Positions 1 to 9,328 are shown, numbered from the stretch's first letter. The stretch is DNA of 64,000 nucleotides from an uncultured Planococcus sp. (GCA_947493585.1 CANLRI010000006.1:25584-89583); one strand, 5' to 3'. Numbers and translations are program-made. The notes: generated by a model not told the origin, from the sequence alone.

Positions 1-553
1 TTACTACATTTTGGCTTCATCTGAAGCATCATCGAATTTGTCCCGTTTCGACGGCATCCGCTATGGCTACCGTACGGAAAAAGCCGGCAGCCTGCTTGAG
101 TTCTACATGAACACACGCTCTGAAGGATTCGGCGACGAAGTGAAGCGCCGCATCATGCTCGGCACTTACGCACTCAGCTCGGGTTATTACGACGCTTACT
201 ATAAAAAAGCGCAAAAAGTCCGTACCTTGATTAAGCAGGATTTCGATAAAGCGTTCGAAAACTTCGATGTCATCGTCGGGCCGACAACGCCGACACCGGC
301 ATTCAAGATCGGCGAAATCATCGATGACCCGTTGACAATGTACGCGAACGACATCTTGACGATTCCTGTCAACTTGGCAGGCGTTCCAGCGATTTCGGTT
401 CCATGTGGATTCGACAACGGCTTGCCGCTTGGGCTTCAAATCATCGGCAATTATTTCGATGAAGAAACCGTCTACCGCGTCGCGGATGCTTTTGAGCAGG
501 CGACCGAGTTCCATAAAGAAACACCGCAAACATGGGAGGGAGCAGCACAATGA
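1..553 (+). CDS. gatA: Asp/Glu-tRNA amidotransferase subunit A, C-terminal fragment
   Basis: The reading frame is open from the left edge (codons in phase with base 2) to TGA at 551-553, so the start lies outside the window. The visible ~183 residues begin with the Ser-rich amidase-signature tail ([14 protein letters not shown]) and continue with the [13 protein letters not shown] and [16 protein letters not shown] blocks typical of the GatA C-terminus. With GatB and GatC, GatA releases ammonia from glutamine to convert Asp-tRNA(Asn) or Glu-tRNA(Gln) to the amidated forms in the cytoplasm. The stop overlaps the gatB start (ATGA), the usual gatAB coupling. Confidence 0.97.
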   Translation, partial: YYILASSEASSNLSRFDGIRYGYRTEKAGSLLEFYMNTRSEGFGDEVKRRIMLGTYALSSGYYDAYYKKAQKVRTLIKQDFDKAFENFDVIVGPTTPTPAFKIGEIIDDPLTMYANDILTIPVNLAGVPAISVPCGFDNGLPLGLQIIGNYFDEETVYRVADAFEQATEFHKETPQTWEGAAQ

Positions 554-1980
554 ATTTCGAAACGATCATCGGGCTTGAAGTCCACGTCGAACTGAAGACG
601 GAATCCAAAATGTTCTCGCCTTCCCCGGCTCATTTCGGTGCGGAACCGAATACGAACACAAACGTGATCGACCTTGGCTACCCTGGGGTTTTGCCGGTCG
701 TCAATAAAACGGCAGTCGATTGGGCGATGAAAGCGGCACTTGCACTCAATTGCGAAATTACACGCCACACCAAATTCGACCGCAAAAACTATTTCTATCC
801 GGATAACCCGAAAGCCTACCAGATTTCACAATTTGACCAACCGATCGGTGAACATGGCTGGCTTGAAATTGAAGTGAACGGCGAGAAAAAACGCATCGGC
901 ATTACGCGTCTTCATATGGAAGAAGATGCCGGAAAACTGACGCATACGGGCAATGGCCATTCTCTTGTCGACTTTAACCGCCAAGGCACGCCTTTGATCG
1001 AAATCGTCTCGGAGCCGGATATCCGCACGCCGGAAGAAGCGTATGCGTATTTGGAGAAAATCAAATCGATCATCCAATACACAGGCGTTTCCGATGTGCG
1101 CATGGAAGAAGGCTCGCTTCGCTGCGACGCCAATATCTCTTTGCGCCCATACGGCCGCGATGAATTCGGCACGAAAACCGAGCTGAAAAACTTGAACTCG
1201 TTCAACTTCGTTAAAAAAGGCTTGGAGCACGAACAAATTCGCCAAGAGCAAGTATTGCTTGCAGGCGGCATCATCGAGCAGGAAACACGCCGCTACGATG
1301 AGTCAACTGGCAAAACTTTGCTTATGCGCATCAAAGAAGGCTCGGACGATTACCGTTATTTCCCGGAACCGGACCTAGTCGATATCGTCATCGATGATGC
1401 ATGGCTCGAGCGCGTGCGCGCAGAAATTCCGGAACTTCCGGATGCCCGTAAAGCCCGCTACGTATCAGAACTTGGCTTGTCGTCTTACGATGCCATGGTG
1501 CTGACTTTGCAGAAGCCGATTTCCGATTTCTTCGAAGCAACTGTCAAAGCCGGAGCCGATGCGAAACTCACGTCGAACTGGATGATGGGTGAAGTGTCCG
1601 CTTACCTCAATGCCCAGAATAAGGAGCTTGAGGATACGGAACTGACTCCAGAAGGACTTGCCGGCATGATCAAATTGATCGGCGAAGGCACGATCTCTTC
1701 AAAAATCGCCAAGAAAGTCTTCAAGGAATTGATCGAAAAAGGCGGCGACGCGAACAAAATCGTCAAAGCGCAAGGCTTGGTCCAGATCTCGGACGAAAAG
1801 GTATTGCTCGAGTACGTCAGCAATACTTTGGATGCCAACCCGCAATCGATCGAAGATTACAAGAACGGGAAAGACCGCGCAATTGGCTTCCTCGTCGGGC
1901 AAATCATGAAAGCGACAAAAGGGCAGGCCAATCCGCCGCTCTTGAACAAAATCCTCCTCGAGGAAATCGCGAAACGTTAA
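550..1980 (+). CDS. gatB: Asp/Glu-tRNA amidotransferase subunit B
   Basis: This 476-residue protein has the full GatB length. The N-terminal cradle domain starts [15 protein letters not shown] and contains [11 protein letters not shown], the DRKNYFYPD block and [18 protein letters not shown]. The C-terminal GatB/YqeY tail includes the WMMGEV motif. It kinases the misacylated Glu-tRNA(Gln)/Asp-tRNA(Asn) and binds the tRNA. ATG 550 is chosen over an in-frame ATG at 532 because a GGAGGG ribosome site sits at 535-540 and the start then overlaps the gatA stop by ATGA. A strong terminator follows at once, closing the gatCAB operon. Confidence 0.98.
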   Translation: MNFETIIGLEVHVELKTESKMFSPSPAHFGAEPNTNTNVIDLGYPGVLPVVNKTAVDWAMKAALALNCEITRHTKFDRKNYFYPDNPKAYQISQFDQPIGEHGWLEIEVNGEKKRIGITRLHMEEDAGKLTHTGNGHSLVDFNRQGTPLIEIVSEPDIRTPEEAYAYLEKIKSIIQYTGVSDVRMEEGSLRCDANISLRPYGRDEFGTKTELKNLNSFNFVKKGLEHEQIRQEQVLLAGGIIEQETRRYDESTGKTLLMRIKEGSDDYRYFPEPDLVDIVIDDAWLERVRAEIPELPDARKARYVSELGLSSYDAMVLTLQKPISDFFEATVKAGADAKLTSNWMMGEVSAYLNAQNKELEDTELTPEGLAGMIKLIGEGTISSKIAKKVFKELIEKGGDANKIVKAQGLVQISDEKVLLEYVSNTLDANPQSIEDYKNGKDRAIGFLVGQIMKATKGQANPPLLNKILLEEIAKR

Positions 1981-1985
1981 TCAGC

Positions 1986-2017
1986 AAAAGGATGGCTCAC
2001 TTAGCCATCCTTTTTTT
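1986..2017 (+). terminator. Intrinsic terminator of gatAB
   Basis: A perfect 12-bp stem (1986-1997 with 2003-2014) with a 5-nt loop is followed by a T run. Confidence 0.9.
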
Positions 2018-2076
2018 GTGGATTATTTTAGTGAAGTGGATTCGGGAAGTTCGAAGTTTAATGAGGAATATTATTG

Positions 2077-2205
2077 CTTGAGATTCCGCTCCAAGGGGAC
2101 GCTTTCCGGAGGGCTCGCATTGAGCCGCTTCGATCGCTACGCGCTCTGCAGGGTCTCAATTGTCTCGCTAATCCTCCCGGAGTCGCCCCTTTCCGCTCCA
2201 TCTCT
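2077..2205. repeat. Imperfect palindromic intergenic repeat (Bacillales type)
   Basis: The element opens with GAGATTCCGCTCCAAGGGGA and closes with TCGCCCCTTTCCGCTCCATC, so the arms pair over GGGG..CG..CCGG/CCGG..CG..CCCC around a variable centre. From memory this layout matches a repeat common between genes of Bacillus, Planococcus and relatives. It carries no credible ORF. It lies between the gatB terminator and the thioredoxin-fold gene. Its role is unknown; only the structure is claimed here. Confidence 0.65.
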
Positions 2206-2329
2206 AGGTATAGAATGAAAAAAATGTTTTCTGCATTGAAATTATATGAACAGTTTTGATATGTTCTATAAATGAGTGGAAAAGATGAATCATCCTTAAT
2301 ATTAAGTCTAACTAGGCGTCTTCACCAAT

Positions 2330-2761
2330 GGATGCTGACGATCAACAGCGATACTTACTCGCACACAACACCCAATGAAATCTAAAAGCCAAGCCGCGCA
2401 CACGGGCGAGCCGAAGCGATGAGACGAGCGTCTTTCTCGGCTCATTGCGAAAGGCCAGTCCAAAGCGGGAGGCGACTGCTTCACGATGAAATAATCAACG
2501 GGCGATTCATCTCGCTATCAAGCTCAGCTAAGCGACGATACCAGCGGATGAAGACAATCAACAGTGACGCTTCTTCACATGTAACATCCAATGAAATCTA
2601 AAAGCCAAACCGAGCACACGGGCAAGCCGAAGCAATGAGACAAGCGTTCTTCTCGGCTCATTGCGAAAGGCCAGCCCAAAGCGGGAGGCGGCTATCTCGT
2701 GATAAAATGTAAAATGAATTATCCATCCCGCTCTCAGGTCCAACTTACTGCTCCGCATTCT
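2330..2761. repeat. Two tandem ~216-bp non-coding direct repeats
   Basis: Copy 1 starts at 2330 and copy 2 at 2546, an exact 216-base offset. The core (2374-2476 versus 2590-2692) differs at only about eight of 103 bases, mostly transitions; the outer parts have diverged. Each copy contains AGCCGA...TCGGCT and, interleaved with it, GC(A/G)ATGAG...CTCATTGC, so two helices compete or form a pseudoknot. The short ORFs crossing the area have no ribosome site and different frames in the two copies, so I treat the stretch as non-coding. The remaining bases up to 2870 show nothing recognisable. Confidence 0.6.
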
Positions 2762-2886
2762 GCATTGAAAACAGCAACCGATTGTGAAATGTAGCGTGAA
2801 TTGGAACAATTCTACAGCTTTTTGCTTAAAAGTTTGCCGCAAAGGGAAAAGAACAGGTAAACTGTTTTGTAAGGAGACGTGATAGA

Positions 2887-3447
2887 ATGATGACGGAACT
2901 GGAATATTTTGAGCATGCCATCACGCTGGAGAAATATATGGCGCAGATGGAATCCAATCAGGAAAAAACTTACGCAATCTACGAGAAATTTGAGCTGCCG
3001 GACGATCAGGAATTTTTCCAAATGCTGAAACAGCAGCAATTGAACATTCTGGCGATTACTGAAGATTGGTGCGGCGATGCGATGATGGTCAATCCGATTC
3101 TCCGGAAGTTGGCGGAAGCGGCAGATCTCGAAGTCCGCTGTGTTTATCGCGACGACAACCCAGAACTGATGGACCGCTATTTAACAAATGGCGGAAAATC
3201 GATTCCGAAATACATTTTCTTGGCTGAAAATGGAGAAGTGAAAGGCTCTTGGGGGCCGCGTTCGCCGAGAGTTCAGCAGATGGTCGACGAAAAGAAAGCG
3301 AAACTGCCGGAAAAAGACGATTCCCAATATGAGCTGCATTGGAAAACGGTGATCGGGGAAATATCGGACCGTTTCACATCCGATCCAGAGCTCTGGGAAG
3401 ATACGTATGAAGATATCCGCAAGAGCCTGCAGAAAAGCTTGGCTTAA
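2887..3447 (+). CDS. Thioredoxin-fold protein (Thioredoxin_9-like)
   Basis: The 186-residue protein has a thioredoxin-like core: strand LNILAITEDWCGDAMM, then PILRKLAEAA and a cis-Pro region KSIPKYIFL. Instead of CxxC the active site is WCGD, with one cysteine, so a disulfide oxidoreductase of the classical kind is unlikely. This single-Cys form is common in Bacillales proteins of this family, whose function is unproven. A good AAGGAG at 2871-2876 precedes ATG 2887 (a second ATG follows directly). It stands alone after the repeat region. A long hairpin lies behind it at 3460-3498. Confidence 0.8.
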   Translation: MMTELEYFEHAITLEKYMAQMESNQEKTYAIYEKFELPDDQEFFQMLKQQQLNILAITEDWCGDAMMVNPILRKLAEAADLEVRCVYRDDNPELMDRYLTNGGKSIPKYIFLAENGEVKGSWGPRSPRVQQMVDEKKAKLPEKDDSQYELHWKTVIGEISDRFTSDPELWEDTYEDIRKSLQKSLA

Positions 3448-3459
3448 ATATAGACAGCC

Positions 3460-3498
3460 GGCTGCAGAATGTCCCGCTCGCGGGAACTTTCTGCAGCC
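3460..3498 (+). other. Long perfect hairpin without T run
   Basis: GGCTGCAGAA (3460-3469) pairs exactly with TTCTGCAGCC (3489-3498); an inner CCCG/CGGG stem closes a CTCG loop. No T tract follows, so it may stabilise the 3' end of the upstream mRNA or act as a weak terminator before dgkB. Confidence 0.6.
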
Positions 3499-3544
3499 CT
3501 GTCATGTCCTGTTTCTATAGAATGGTCCAGAAAGGCTGAATCCA

Positions 3545-4459
3545 ATGAAACGAGCACGCATAATTTATAACCCGACATCCGGCAGGGAATTATTCCGCCG
3601 CCACCTTCCGGAAGTATTGGCAAAAATGGAAGTGGCAGGCTATGAAACTTCTTGCCATGCAACCACCTGTGAAGGCGATGCAATAAAGGCAGCGGAATAT
3701 GCAGTTGAGCGCAAATTCGATTTGGTGGTAGCAGTGGGTGGCGATGGGACGCTCAATGAAGTCGTCTCCGGAATCGCCAAATATCCCGATCGGCCCAAAA
3801 TCGGTTTGATTCCGATGGGCACGACGAATGATTTTGCTCGGGCCGTACGAATCCCACGCGATATTAACCGTGCTGTCGATATCATCATCAAAGGCGAATC
3901 AATCCCTGTTGATATTGGGGTTATGAACGATGACCGCTATTTTGTGAATATTGCAGGGGGCGGGCGCCTCACGGAATTGACATATGAAGTTCCGAGCAAG
4001 CTTAAGACAGTGCTCGGCCAGTTGGCGTATTATTTGAAAGGCATCGAGATGATTCCTTCGATTCGATCATCCCGTGTCCGCATTGAATACGACGGGCAAG
4101 TATTCGACGACAAGGCGATGATGTTTTTGATCGGTTTGACGAATTCAGTTGGCGGCTTTGAAAAGCTGGCGCCAGATGCCAGCATTAACGATGGCAAATT
4201 TACTTTGCTTATTTTGAAGGAATTGAACATGGCGGAATTTATTCGTGTGGCATCGCTTGCGCTTCGCGGAGAGCATTTATCTGACCCGCACGTACTTTAT
4301 GTGAAAGCGAGCAAGATTTCGGTGACTTCCAATGAACGCGTATTGCTGAATCTCGATGGCGAGTTCGGCGGCATTTTGCCGGCTACTTTCGAAAACTTGG
4401 AGCGTCACATCGAGATGTTTGTGCCGTTGGAGTATATCAAGGAAAAAGACCGTAAATAA
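3545..4459 (+). CDS. dgkB: Diacylglycerol kinase (DgkB, YerQ type)
   Basis: The protein has 304 residues, with the DAGK catalytic domain at the N-terminus: IYNPTSGRE (P-loop-like start), VGGDGTLNEVVSG (the GGDGT ATP-binding motif) and IPMGTTNDFARA. The C-terminal domain holds LLNLDGEFGG. It phosphorylates diacylglycerol left from lipoteichoic acid synthesis back to phosphatidic acid at the membrane. In B. subtilis yerQ also lies downstream of gatB and upstream of yefA. Here a thioredoxin-fold gene intervenes on one side and nudix-cyd genes on the other. Confidence 0.95.
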   Translation: MKRARIIYNPTSGRELFRRHLPEVLAKMEVAGYETSCHATTCEGDAIKAAEYAVERKFDLVVAVGGDGTLNEVVSGIAKYPDRPKIGLIPMGTTNDFARAVRIPRDINRAVDIIIKGESIPVDIGVMNDDRYFVNIAGGGRLTELTYEVPSKLKTVLGQLAYYLKGIEMIPSIRSSRVRIEYDGQVFDDKAMMFLIGLTNSVGGFEKLAPDASINDGKFTLLILKELNMAEFIRVASLALRGEHLSDPHVLYVKASKISVTSNERVLLNLDGEFGGILPATFENLERHIEMFVPLEYIKEKDRK

Positions 4460-4508
4460 AAAGCGATCCGCTCACCCCTGAACAGGGATGAGTGGATCGC
4501 TTTTTTTT
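4457..4508. terminator. Shared terminator of dgkB and the Nudix gene
   Basis: AAAAGCGATCC...GGATCGCTTTT forms a long stem with T runs on both strands, between two convergent genes. Confidence 0.9.
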
Positions 4509-4515
4509 GAATAGA

Positions 4516-4950
4516 TCAGTATTCCAACAACTCGATGGCTTCGTCTTGATCCGCCGCTAGTTTCGGTAAGCCTTCAATCGGTTCCCAGCGATACTGCACG
4601 ATAAGGCCGTTATCGCGTCCTTCGCTTTTGATCGTATGTTCAAATTCGTCGATTTTTTCACCAGTGTATTCAAAATGGAAGATGTTGCGCTCGTACGCTT
4701 TGTCTTTATGCGCCGGGTAGTAATTGTATTTATGAATTTTCCCGACGAATTCCAGCACATCGCGCGGCAAGCCGGTTTCTTCTTTCACTTCGCGGTACAA
4801 GGCATCGATCAATAATTCCCCTTCCCCAATCGTTCCGCCTGGCACTTGCAATCCGACTTCGGGTTCGCCTTTGTACTCGAATACGAGCAATTCTCGGTTG
4901 TGTTCTTCGCCTCTGGTAATATAGGCAAATACCTTTCTGCTTGTTTCCAT
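4516..4950 (-). CDS. Nudix hydrolase
   Basis: The 144-residue protein contains a complete Nudix box: G-x5-E-x7-REVKEETGL, around residues 38-60, which binds the metal that assists pyrophosphate cleavage. The substrate cannot be told from sequence; the C-terminal YRWEPIEGLPKL segment resembles many uncharacterised Bacillales Nudix proteins. ATG 4950 is preferred to ATG 4959, because AAAGG lies nine bases before 4950 but abuts 4959. A TATAAT (4975-4980, minus strand) upstream is a likely -10 element. It converges on dgkB. Confidence 0.9.
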   Translation of the reverse strand: METSRKVFAYITRGEEHNRELLVFEYKGEPEVGLQVPGGTIGEGELLIDALYREVKEETGLPRDVLEFVGKIHKYNYYPAHKDKAYERNIFHFEYTGEKIDEFEHTIKSEGRDNGLIVQYRWEPIEGLPKLAADQDEAIELLEY

Positions 4951-5149
4951 ATGAATCATCCTTTTCTTTTGTTCATTATAGAATACTAAAAATTCAGCAA
5001 AATTTCAATGGGGATGTTTTCATTTTGTCACAGCTTATTCAAACATCGGGCGGAATCGGATGCCTCACAGAAGTCTATGGGAGGGCCTTTAAGGTACAAT
5101 AAAACATATAACGGGCTGTGCTTTGGCCCATGTAAAGGGGACGAGAATT

Positions 5150-6493
5150 TTGGGATTTGAAGATGTGGCTTTACAAAGCCGGATACTGACCTTGATGACT
5201 CTATCATTCCACATCATCTACGCGACGATCGGTGTGGGGGTCCCACTCATGATCATGATTGCCCAATGGGTCGGGATCAGAAAAAATGACGAGCATTATA
5301 TCCTCCTGGCGCGTCGCTGGGCGAGAGGGTTTGTGATCACGGTAGCGGTCGGCGTCGTGACCGGTACCGCAATCGGGCTGCAATTATCATTGTTGTGGCC
5401 AAACTTTATGCAGATGGCAGGGAACGTCATTGCGCTTCCGCTGTTCATGGAAGTCTTTGCCTTTTTCTTTGAAGCGATTTTCCTCGGGATCTATTTGTAT
5501 ACGTGGGACCGTTTTGAAGACCAGCGCAAGCATTTCCTATTGCTGATTCCAGTTGCGCTCGGAGCGGCTGCTTCCTCTGTATTCATCACCATCGTCAATT
5601 CATTTATGAATGCACCGCAAGGATTTGATGTGTTGAACGGTGAGCTGGTCAATGTGAGCCCATTGCTTGCGATGTTCAGCCCGGCCGTGCCGACAAAAGT
5701 CGCGCACGTCCTGTCGACCGCATTCATGACGAGTGCATTTATCTTGGCGTCGATCGCTGCTTTCCGTTTGCTGCGTGGATCGAATCATATTTATCACAAA
5801 AAAGCATTGTTCCTGACAATGAAGCTCGCGTTGGTGTTCTCGGTTGCGACGGCCATCATCGGCGACTTTTCAGGGAAATACTTGGCCGAATACCAGCCTG
5901 AGAAGCTGGCGGCTGCCGAATGGCATTTTGAAACAGGATCCGAAGCTGAACTTGTGCTATTCGGTGTGTTGGACGGCGAAGAGCCGAAATACGCAATCCG
6001 CATTCCATACGCGCTAAGCATCTTGGCGCACGGTGTACCGAGCGGTGAAGTCATTGGTTTGAATGATTTCCCGCAAGATGAAATTCCACCGCTATGGATC
6101 CATTACCTCTTCGATACGATGGTTACGCTCGGCATGTGGCTGGCGTTCTTCTCCTTCGTCTTTGTGGTCGGGGCATGGCGAGGGTGGTCAATCATTACCA
6201 AAACGTGGTTCCGTTGGCTGACCGTATTGAGCGGTCCGCTTGCCATGCTCGCGATACAGGCTGGCTGGTGGTTCACGGAAGTCGGCAGGCAGCCGTGGAT
6301 CTTGCGCGGCTACATGAAGACGAGTGAAGGGGCAACAACAAGTGGACAAGTCGATTTAATGATCGTCATGTTCGCCGGCCTCTATGTGATTCTCGGAATC
6401 GGGACAGTTGTCGTTTTGTCACGCATGTACAAACGCAATCCGGTCGAAAAGGAACTGGCACAGCGTGAATCCGCAAAAGGCGGTGAGGAATAA
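5150..6493 (+). CDS. cydA: Cytochrome bd-type quinol oxidase subunit I (YthA/CydA family)
   Basis: This 447-residue multi-spanning protein is the heme-carrying subunit of a bd-type oxidase, which passes electrons from quinol to oxygen at the cytoplasmic membrane. Visible ligand regions are SFHIIYATIGVG (His), KVAHVLSTAF (His), and DTMVTLGMW (Met); the conserved GRQPW motif follows. The quinol-binding loop is short, as in Geobacillus and YthA-type enzymes. I chose TTG 5150 (GFEDVALQSR) because AAAGGGGA lies at 5134-5141; an in-frame TTG at 5123 lacks a ribosome site. A TACAAT at 5095-5100 may be the -10. First gene of cydABS. Confidence 0.93.
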   Translation: MGFEDVALQSRILTLMTLSFHIIYATIGVGVPLMIMIAQWVGIRKNDEHYILLARRWARGFVITVAVGVVTGTAIGLQLSLLWPNFMQMAGNVIALPLFMEVFAFFFEAIFLGIYLYTWDRFEDQRKHFLLLIPVALGAAASSVFITIVNSFMNAPQGFDVLNGELVNVSPLLAMFSPAVPTKVAHVLSTAFMTSAFILASIAAFRLLRGSNHIYHKKALFLTMKLALVFSVATAIIGDFSGKYLAEYQPEKLAAAEWHFETGSEAELVLFGVLDGEEPKYAIRIPYALSILAHGVPSGEVIGLNDFPQDEIPPLWIHYLFDTMVTLGMWLAFFSFVFVVGAWRGWSIITKTWFRWLTVLSGPLAMLAIQAGWWFTEVGRQPWILRGYMKTSEGATTSGQVDLMIVMFAGLYVILGIGTVVVLSRMYKRNPVEKELAQRESAKGGEE

Positions 6494-7521
6494 TGACACT
6501 CGAGATTATTGGGATTTCCGTTCTTTGGCTGTTTTTGTTCCTCTACGTCATCGTGGCGTCGATTGACTTCGGCGCTGGATTTTTTAACGCCTATAGTGCG
6601 TTTTCCGACAAGCAGCATATTTTGACAGGCATCATCCAGCGTTATCTGTCGCCAGTATGGGAAGTGACGAACGTCTTTTTCGTTTTCTTCTTCGTCGGCA
6701 TCATCGGGTTCTTCCCGCAGACAGCGTTCTACTACGGCACGACACTTCTCGTTCCGGCGAGCATCGCGCTTATTTTGCTGGCAATACGCGGTTCTTACTA
6801 TGCGTTTGCGACGTATGGCGCAAAGATCAACCACCGCGGTTATATCTATATGTACGGTTTATCCGGCCTATTGCTTCCGGCGGCGTTGTCCCCGGTGTTG
6901 GCTATTTCAGAAGGCGGCTTTATGCGCCTAGAGGGCGGGCAGCCGTCGCTTGATTACTGGGCGCTGTTTACAAGTCCTCTGATGTGGAGCATTGTCGTCT
7001 TGAGCATTGCCGCAGTATTGTATATTTCTGCTGTGTTCTTGACTTGGTACGCCTGGAAAGCGGGAGACGAGAAAGCAACACAACTTGTCCGCAAATATGC
7101 GCTGATTTGGGCCGGCCCGACGATTGTCACGGCGACCGGCATCATCTTTGAACTGCGCGGGCACAACCCGGAACATTATGCGAACTTGCTTGATCTATGG
7201 TGGATGTTCGCGCTGTCGTTCCTGCTTTTCCTGGGTACCGTATTCTTGATCTGGAAAAAACGTAATTACGGCTTGGCGTTCATCTTGCTCGTTGGCCAGT
7301 TCTTTACCGCGTTTTTTGCCTACGGGGCATCGCATTACCCGTATTTGCTGTATCCACATTTGACGATTTACGATAGCTTTACGAATGAATCGATGGCGAT
7401 CGCCTTGATCATCGCCTTTATTGCAGGGCTTGGGCTATTGCTGCCGTCGCTTTATCTCTTATTCCGCCTATTCCTATTCGACAAAGATTATGTCAAAGGG
7501 AAATCGGATTATCATGCCTAA
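6493..7521 (+). CDS. cydB: Cytochrome bd-type quinol oxidase subunit II (YthB/CydB family)
   Basis: The 342-residue, hydrophobic protein has about eight to nine membrane spans and starts with the CydB hallmark helix (LWLFLFLYVIVASIDFGAGF). The S-V-W-E-V-T-N-type loop and the RGSYYAFATYG segment also match the family. It pairs with CydA in the membrane. The start codon overlaps the cydA stop by one base (TAATG), showing translational coupling. The B. subtilis counterpart is YthB rather than the heme-rich CydB of the cydABCD operon; no cydCD genes are present here. Confidence 0.93.
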   Translation: MTLEIIGISVLWLFLFLYVIVASIDFGAGFFNAYSAFSDKQHILTGIIQRYLSPVWEVTNVFFVFFFVGIIGFFPQTAFYYGTTLLVPASIALILLAIRGSYYAFATYGAKINHRGYIYMYGLSGLLLPAALSPVLAISEGGFMRLEGGQPSLDYWALFTSPLMWSIVVLSIAAVLYISAVFLTWYAWKAGDEKATQLVRKYALIWAGPTIVTATGIIFELRGHNPEHYANLLDLWWMFALSFLLFLGTVFLIWKKRNYGLAFILLVGQFFTAFFAYGASHYPYLLYPHLTIYDSFTNESMAIALIIAFIAGLGLLLPSLYLLFRLFLFDKDYVKGKSDYHA

Positions 7522-7535
7522 GGAGGCTGTGAAAG

Positions 7536-7646
7536 ATGAATGATTTCTTCATTTTCTATGCGCCGTTTCTGGTGATCATCCTGGCGATTGCCGTCGGTTT
7601 CTGGATATCACTGAAAGATGGCCCGGTAACGAAAGATAAAAAATAA
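7536..7646 (+). CDS. cydS: Small bd-oxidase subunit CydS
   Basis: ATG 7536 to TAA 7644-7646 encodes 36 residues: a short polar start, FFIFYAPFLVIILAIAVGFW as a single membrane helix, and a charged tail (LKDGPVTKDKK). An AGGAGG sits at 7521-7526, ten bases before the ATG and 14 bases past cydB. Length, the YAP motif at the helix start and the FW..LKD helix end match CydS, the 33-residue third subunit seen in the Geobacillus thermodenitrificans bd oxidase structure. Third gene of the operon; a terminator follows immediately. Confidence 0.85.
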   Translation: MNDFFIFYAPFLVIILAIAVGFWISLKDGPVTKDKK

Positions 7647-7680
7647 AACTGTGGCGGGAATTTCCCGCCGCAGTTTTTTA
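7645..7680 (+). terminator. Terminator of cydABS
   Basis: AAAACTG-GGCGGG pairs with CCCGCC-CAGTTTT around a short loop, followed by T residues. Confidence 0.9.
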
Positions 7681-7698
7681 CTGCTTAAAAAGCGGATA

Positions 7699-7707
7699 TG
7701 TTACAAT
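7699..7707 (+). promoter_or_regulatory. Extended -10 promoter of rlmD
   Basis: TGT-TACAAT (TG at 7699, -10 at 7702-7707) lies 28 bases before the rlmD start. The -35 region (TTACTG near 7678) is weak, as usual with extended -10 promoters. Confidence 0.5.
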
Positions 7708-7734
7708 AAGTCAATGTGAAATGGAGTGAACGTA

Positions 7735-9096
7735 ATGAAACCAGTAACGAAAAATGACCGCTTATCGGTCTATGTTGAAGACTTGACGCATGATGGCGCC
7801 GGCGTCGCTAAAGTGGACGGTTATCCGCTGTTCATCAAAGAGGCATTGCCTGGCGAGACCGTAACGGTACATGTATTGAAAACCTTAAAATCATACGGAT
7901 TTGCCAAACTCGTCTCGATTGAAGAGAAATCCGCAGACCGCATCGACGCGCCGTGCCCGGTGTTTGAAATCTGCGGCGGCTGCCAATTGCAGCACCTGTC
8001 CTACGAAGGGCAATTGAAGTATAAAGAAAAAGTCGTGCGTGATGCGATGGCGCGTCTCGGCAAACTACCCGACGTGCCGGTCCATCCGGTCAAAGGCATG
8101 GACAACCCGTGGCGCTACCGCAACAAATCGCAGATTCCGTTCGGCCTTGATGACGGCCGTGTGGTCGCAGGCTTTTACCAGCCACGCTCACACCGTATTG
8201 CGGATACCGATATCTGCCTAATCCAAACGCCGGAAGCGGACATTTTGATGGCGTCGCTCAAGCGCAATCTGCAGGACATGGGCATCGAGCCTTACGAAGA
8301 AAAGACGCATCGCGGCATGCTGCGCCACGTCGTTCTCCGCAAAGGGCGCGTGACGGGCGAGTTGATGGTCGTGTTGGTGACGAAGAAGCAGAAATTTCCG
8401 CAAGCAGAGCGCGCCGTGGAAGCGATCCGTGCGGCCTTGCCGGATGTCACGTCGATCATGCAGAACGTCAATCCAGAAAAGACCAATGTCATTTTCGGAA
8501 ACGACACCATCAACCTTTGGGGCAAAGACATTATCGAAGACCGCATTGGCGATGTGCGCTTCGAGATCTCTGCGCGTTCGTTCTATCAAGTCAACCCGGA
8601 ACAGACGGAAGTGCTGTACGGGCAGGCGCTTGACTACGCGGGGCTGACAGGAAGTGAAACAGTGATCGATGCGTATTGCGGCATTGGCACAATCTCATTA
8701 TTCCTTGCACAGCGCGCGAAATTCGTTATGGGTGTCGAGATCGTCCCGCAGGCGATCGAAGACGCCAAACGCAACGCCGATTTGAACGGCTTTACGAATA
8801 CCTTGTTTGAAGCAGGGCCCGCCGAAGAAGTCATTCCGCGCTGGTACAAAGACGGTAAGGAAGCAGATGTGCTTGTCGTCGATCCACCGCGCAAAGGCTG
8901 CGACGAAGCGCTTCTTCAGACGATGCTCGAACAGAAGCCAGAGCGCATTGTCTACGTCTCTTGCAATCCGGCAACGCTCGCGCGCGACCTGCGCATCTTG
9001 GAAGATGGCGGCTACCGGACGCAGGAAGTCCAGCCCGTCGATATGTTCCCGCAGACGACCCATATCGAATGTGTCGCGTGGCTAACGAGAAGCTGA
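7735..9096 (+). CDS. rlmD: 23S rRNA (uracil-5-)-methyltransferase, RlmCD/YefA type (copy 1)
   Basis: The 453-residue protein has an N-terminal TRAM domain (residues ~5-60), four cysteines of an iron-sulfur site ([10 protein letters not shown] plus a later CLIQ), SAM motif I ([14 protein letters not shown]), VDPPRKGC and the catalytic [13 protein letters not shown]. It methylates U1939 (and in B. subtilis YefA also U747) of 23S rRNA. ATG 7735 has GGAG eight bases upstream; a GTG at 7726 lies inside that site. Neighbourhood of gatB-dgkB matches yefA. A second, divergent copy lies at 42052-43416. Confidence 0.94.
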   Translation: MKPVTKNDRLSVYVEDLTHDGAGVAKVDGYPLFIKEALPGETVTVHVLKTLKSYGFAKLVSIEEKSADRIDAPCPVFEICGGCQLQHLSYEGQLKYKEKVVRDAMARLGKLPDVPVHPVKGMDNPWRYRNKSQIPFGLDDGRVVAGFYQPRSHRIADTDICLIQTPEADILMASLKRNLQDMGIEPYEEKTHRGMLRHVVLRKGRVTGELMVVLVTKKQKFPQAERAVEAIRAALPDVTSIMQNVNPEKTNVIFGNDTINLWGKDIIEDRIGDVRFEISARSFYQVNPEQTEVLYGQALDYAGLTGSETVIDAYCGIGTISLFLAQRAKFVMGVEIVPQAIEDAKRNADLNGFTNTLFEAGPAEEVIPRWYKDGKEADVLVVDPPRKGCDEALLQTMLEQKPERIVYVSCNPATLARDLRILEDGGYRTQEVQPVDMFPQTTHIECVAWLTRS

Positions 9097-9152
9097 TTGG
9101 CTTTCGGAAGAGATAAATATTTTTTTTGAAATTAATGCAATTTAATAGTCGA

Positions 9153-9192
9153 CCCCCAATGATTGTTCTTTGAACAGCATTGGGGGTTTTAT
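9153..9192 (+). terminator. Terminator of rlmD
   Basis: CCCCCAAT (9153-9160) pairs with ATTGGGGG (9179-9186), followed by TTTTATT. Confidence 0.85.
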
Positions 9193-9328
9193 TATGCAAT
9201 TGGAGTGTGAAAACGAAACTGGGTACTTTAGGAGGAAGGAATATTTTGAAGGGCGGGGAAGTAGTCAGGCAATGATTGTTGAGGCATCAAAAGGAATATG
9301 CGTATGCTTCAGCGAAGGAGGATGCGGC

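Noticed and set aside
29..550. 173-codon antisense frame across gatA
   Set aside because: It is a shadow of gatA, with no ribosome site and no family resemblance.
2419..2601. 60-codon frame inside the tandem repeat
   Set aside because: The equivalent region of the second copy does not preserve the frame and there is no ribosome site.
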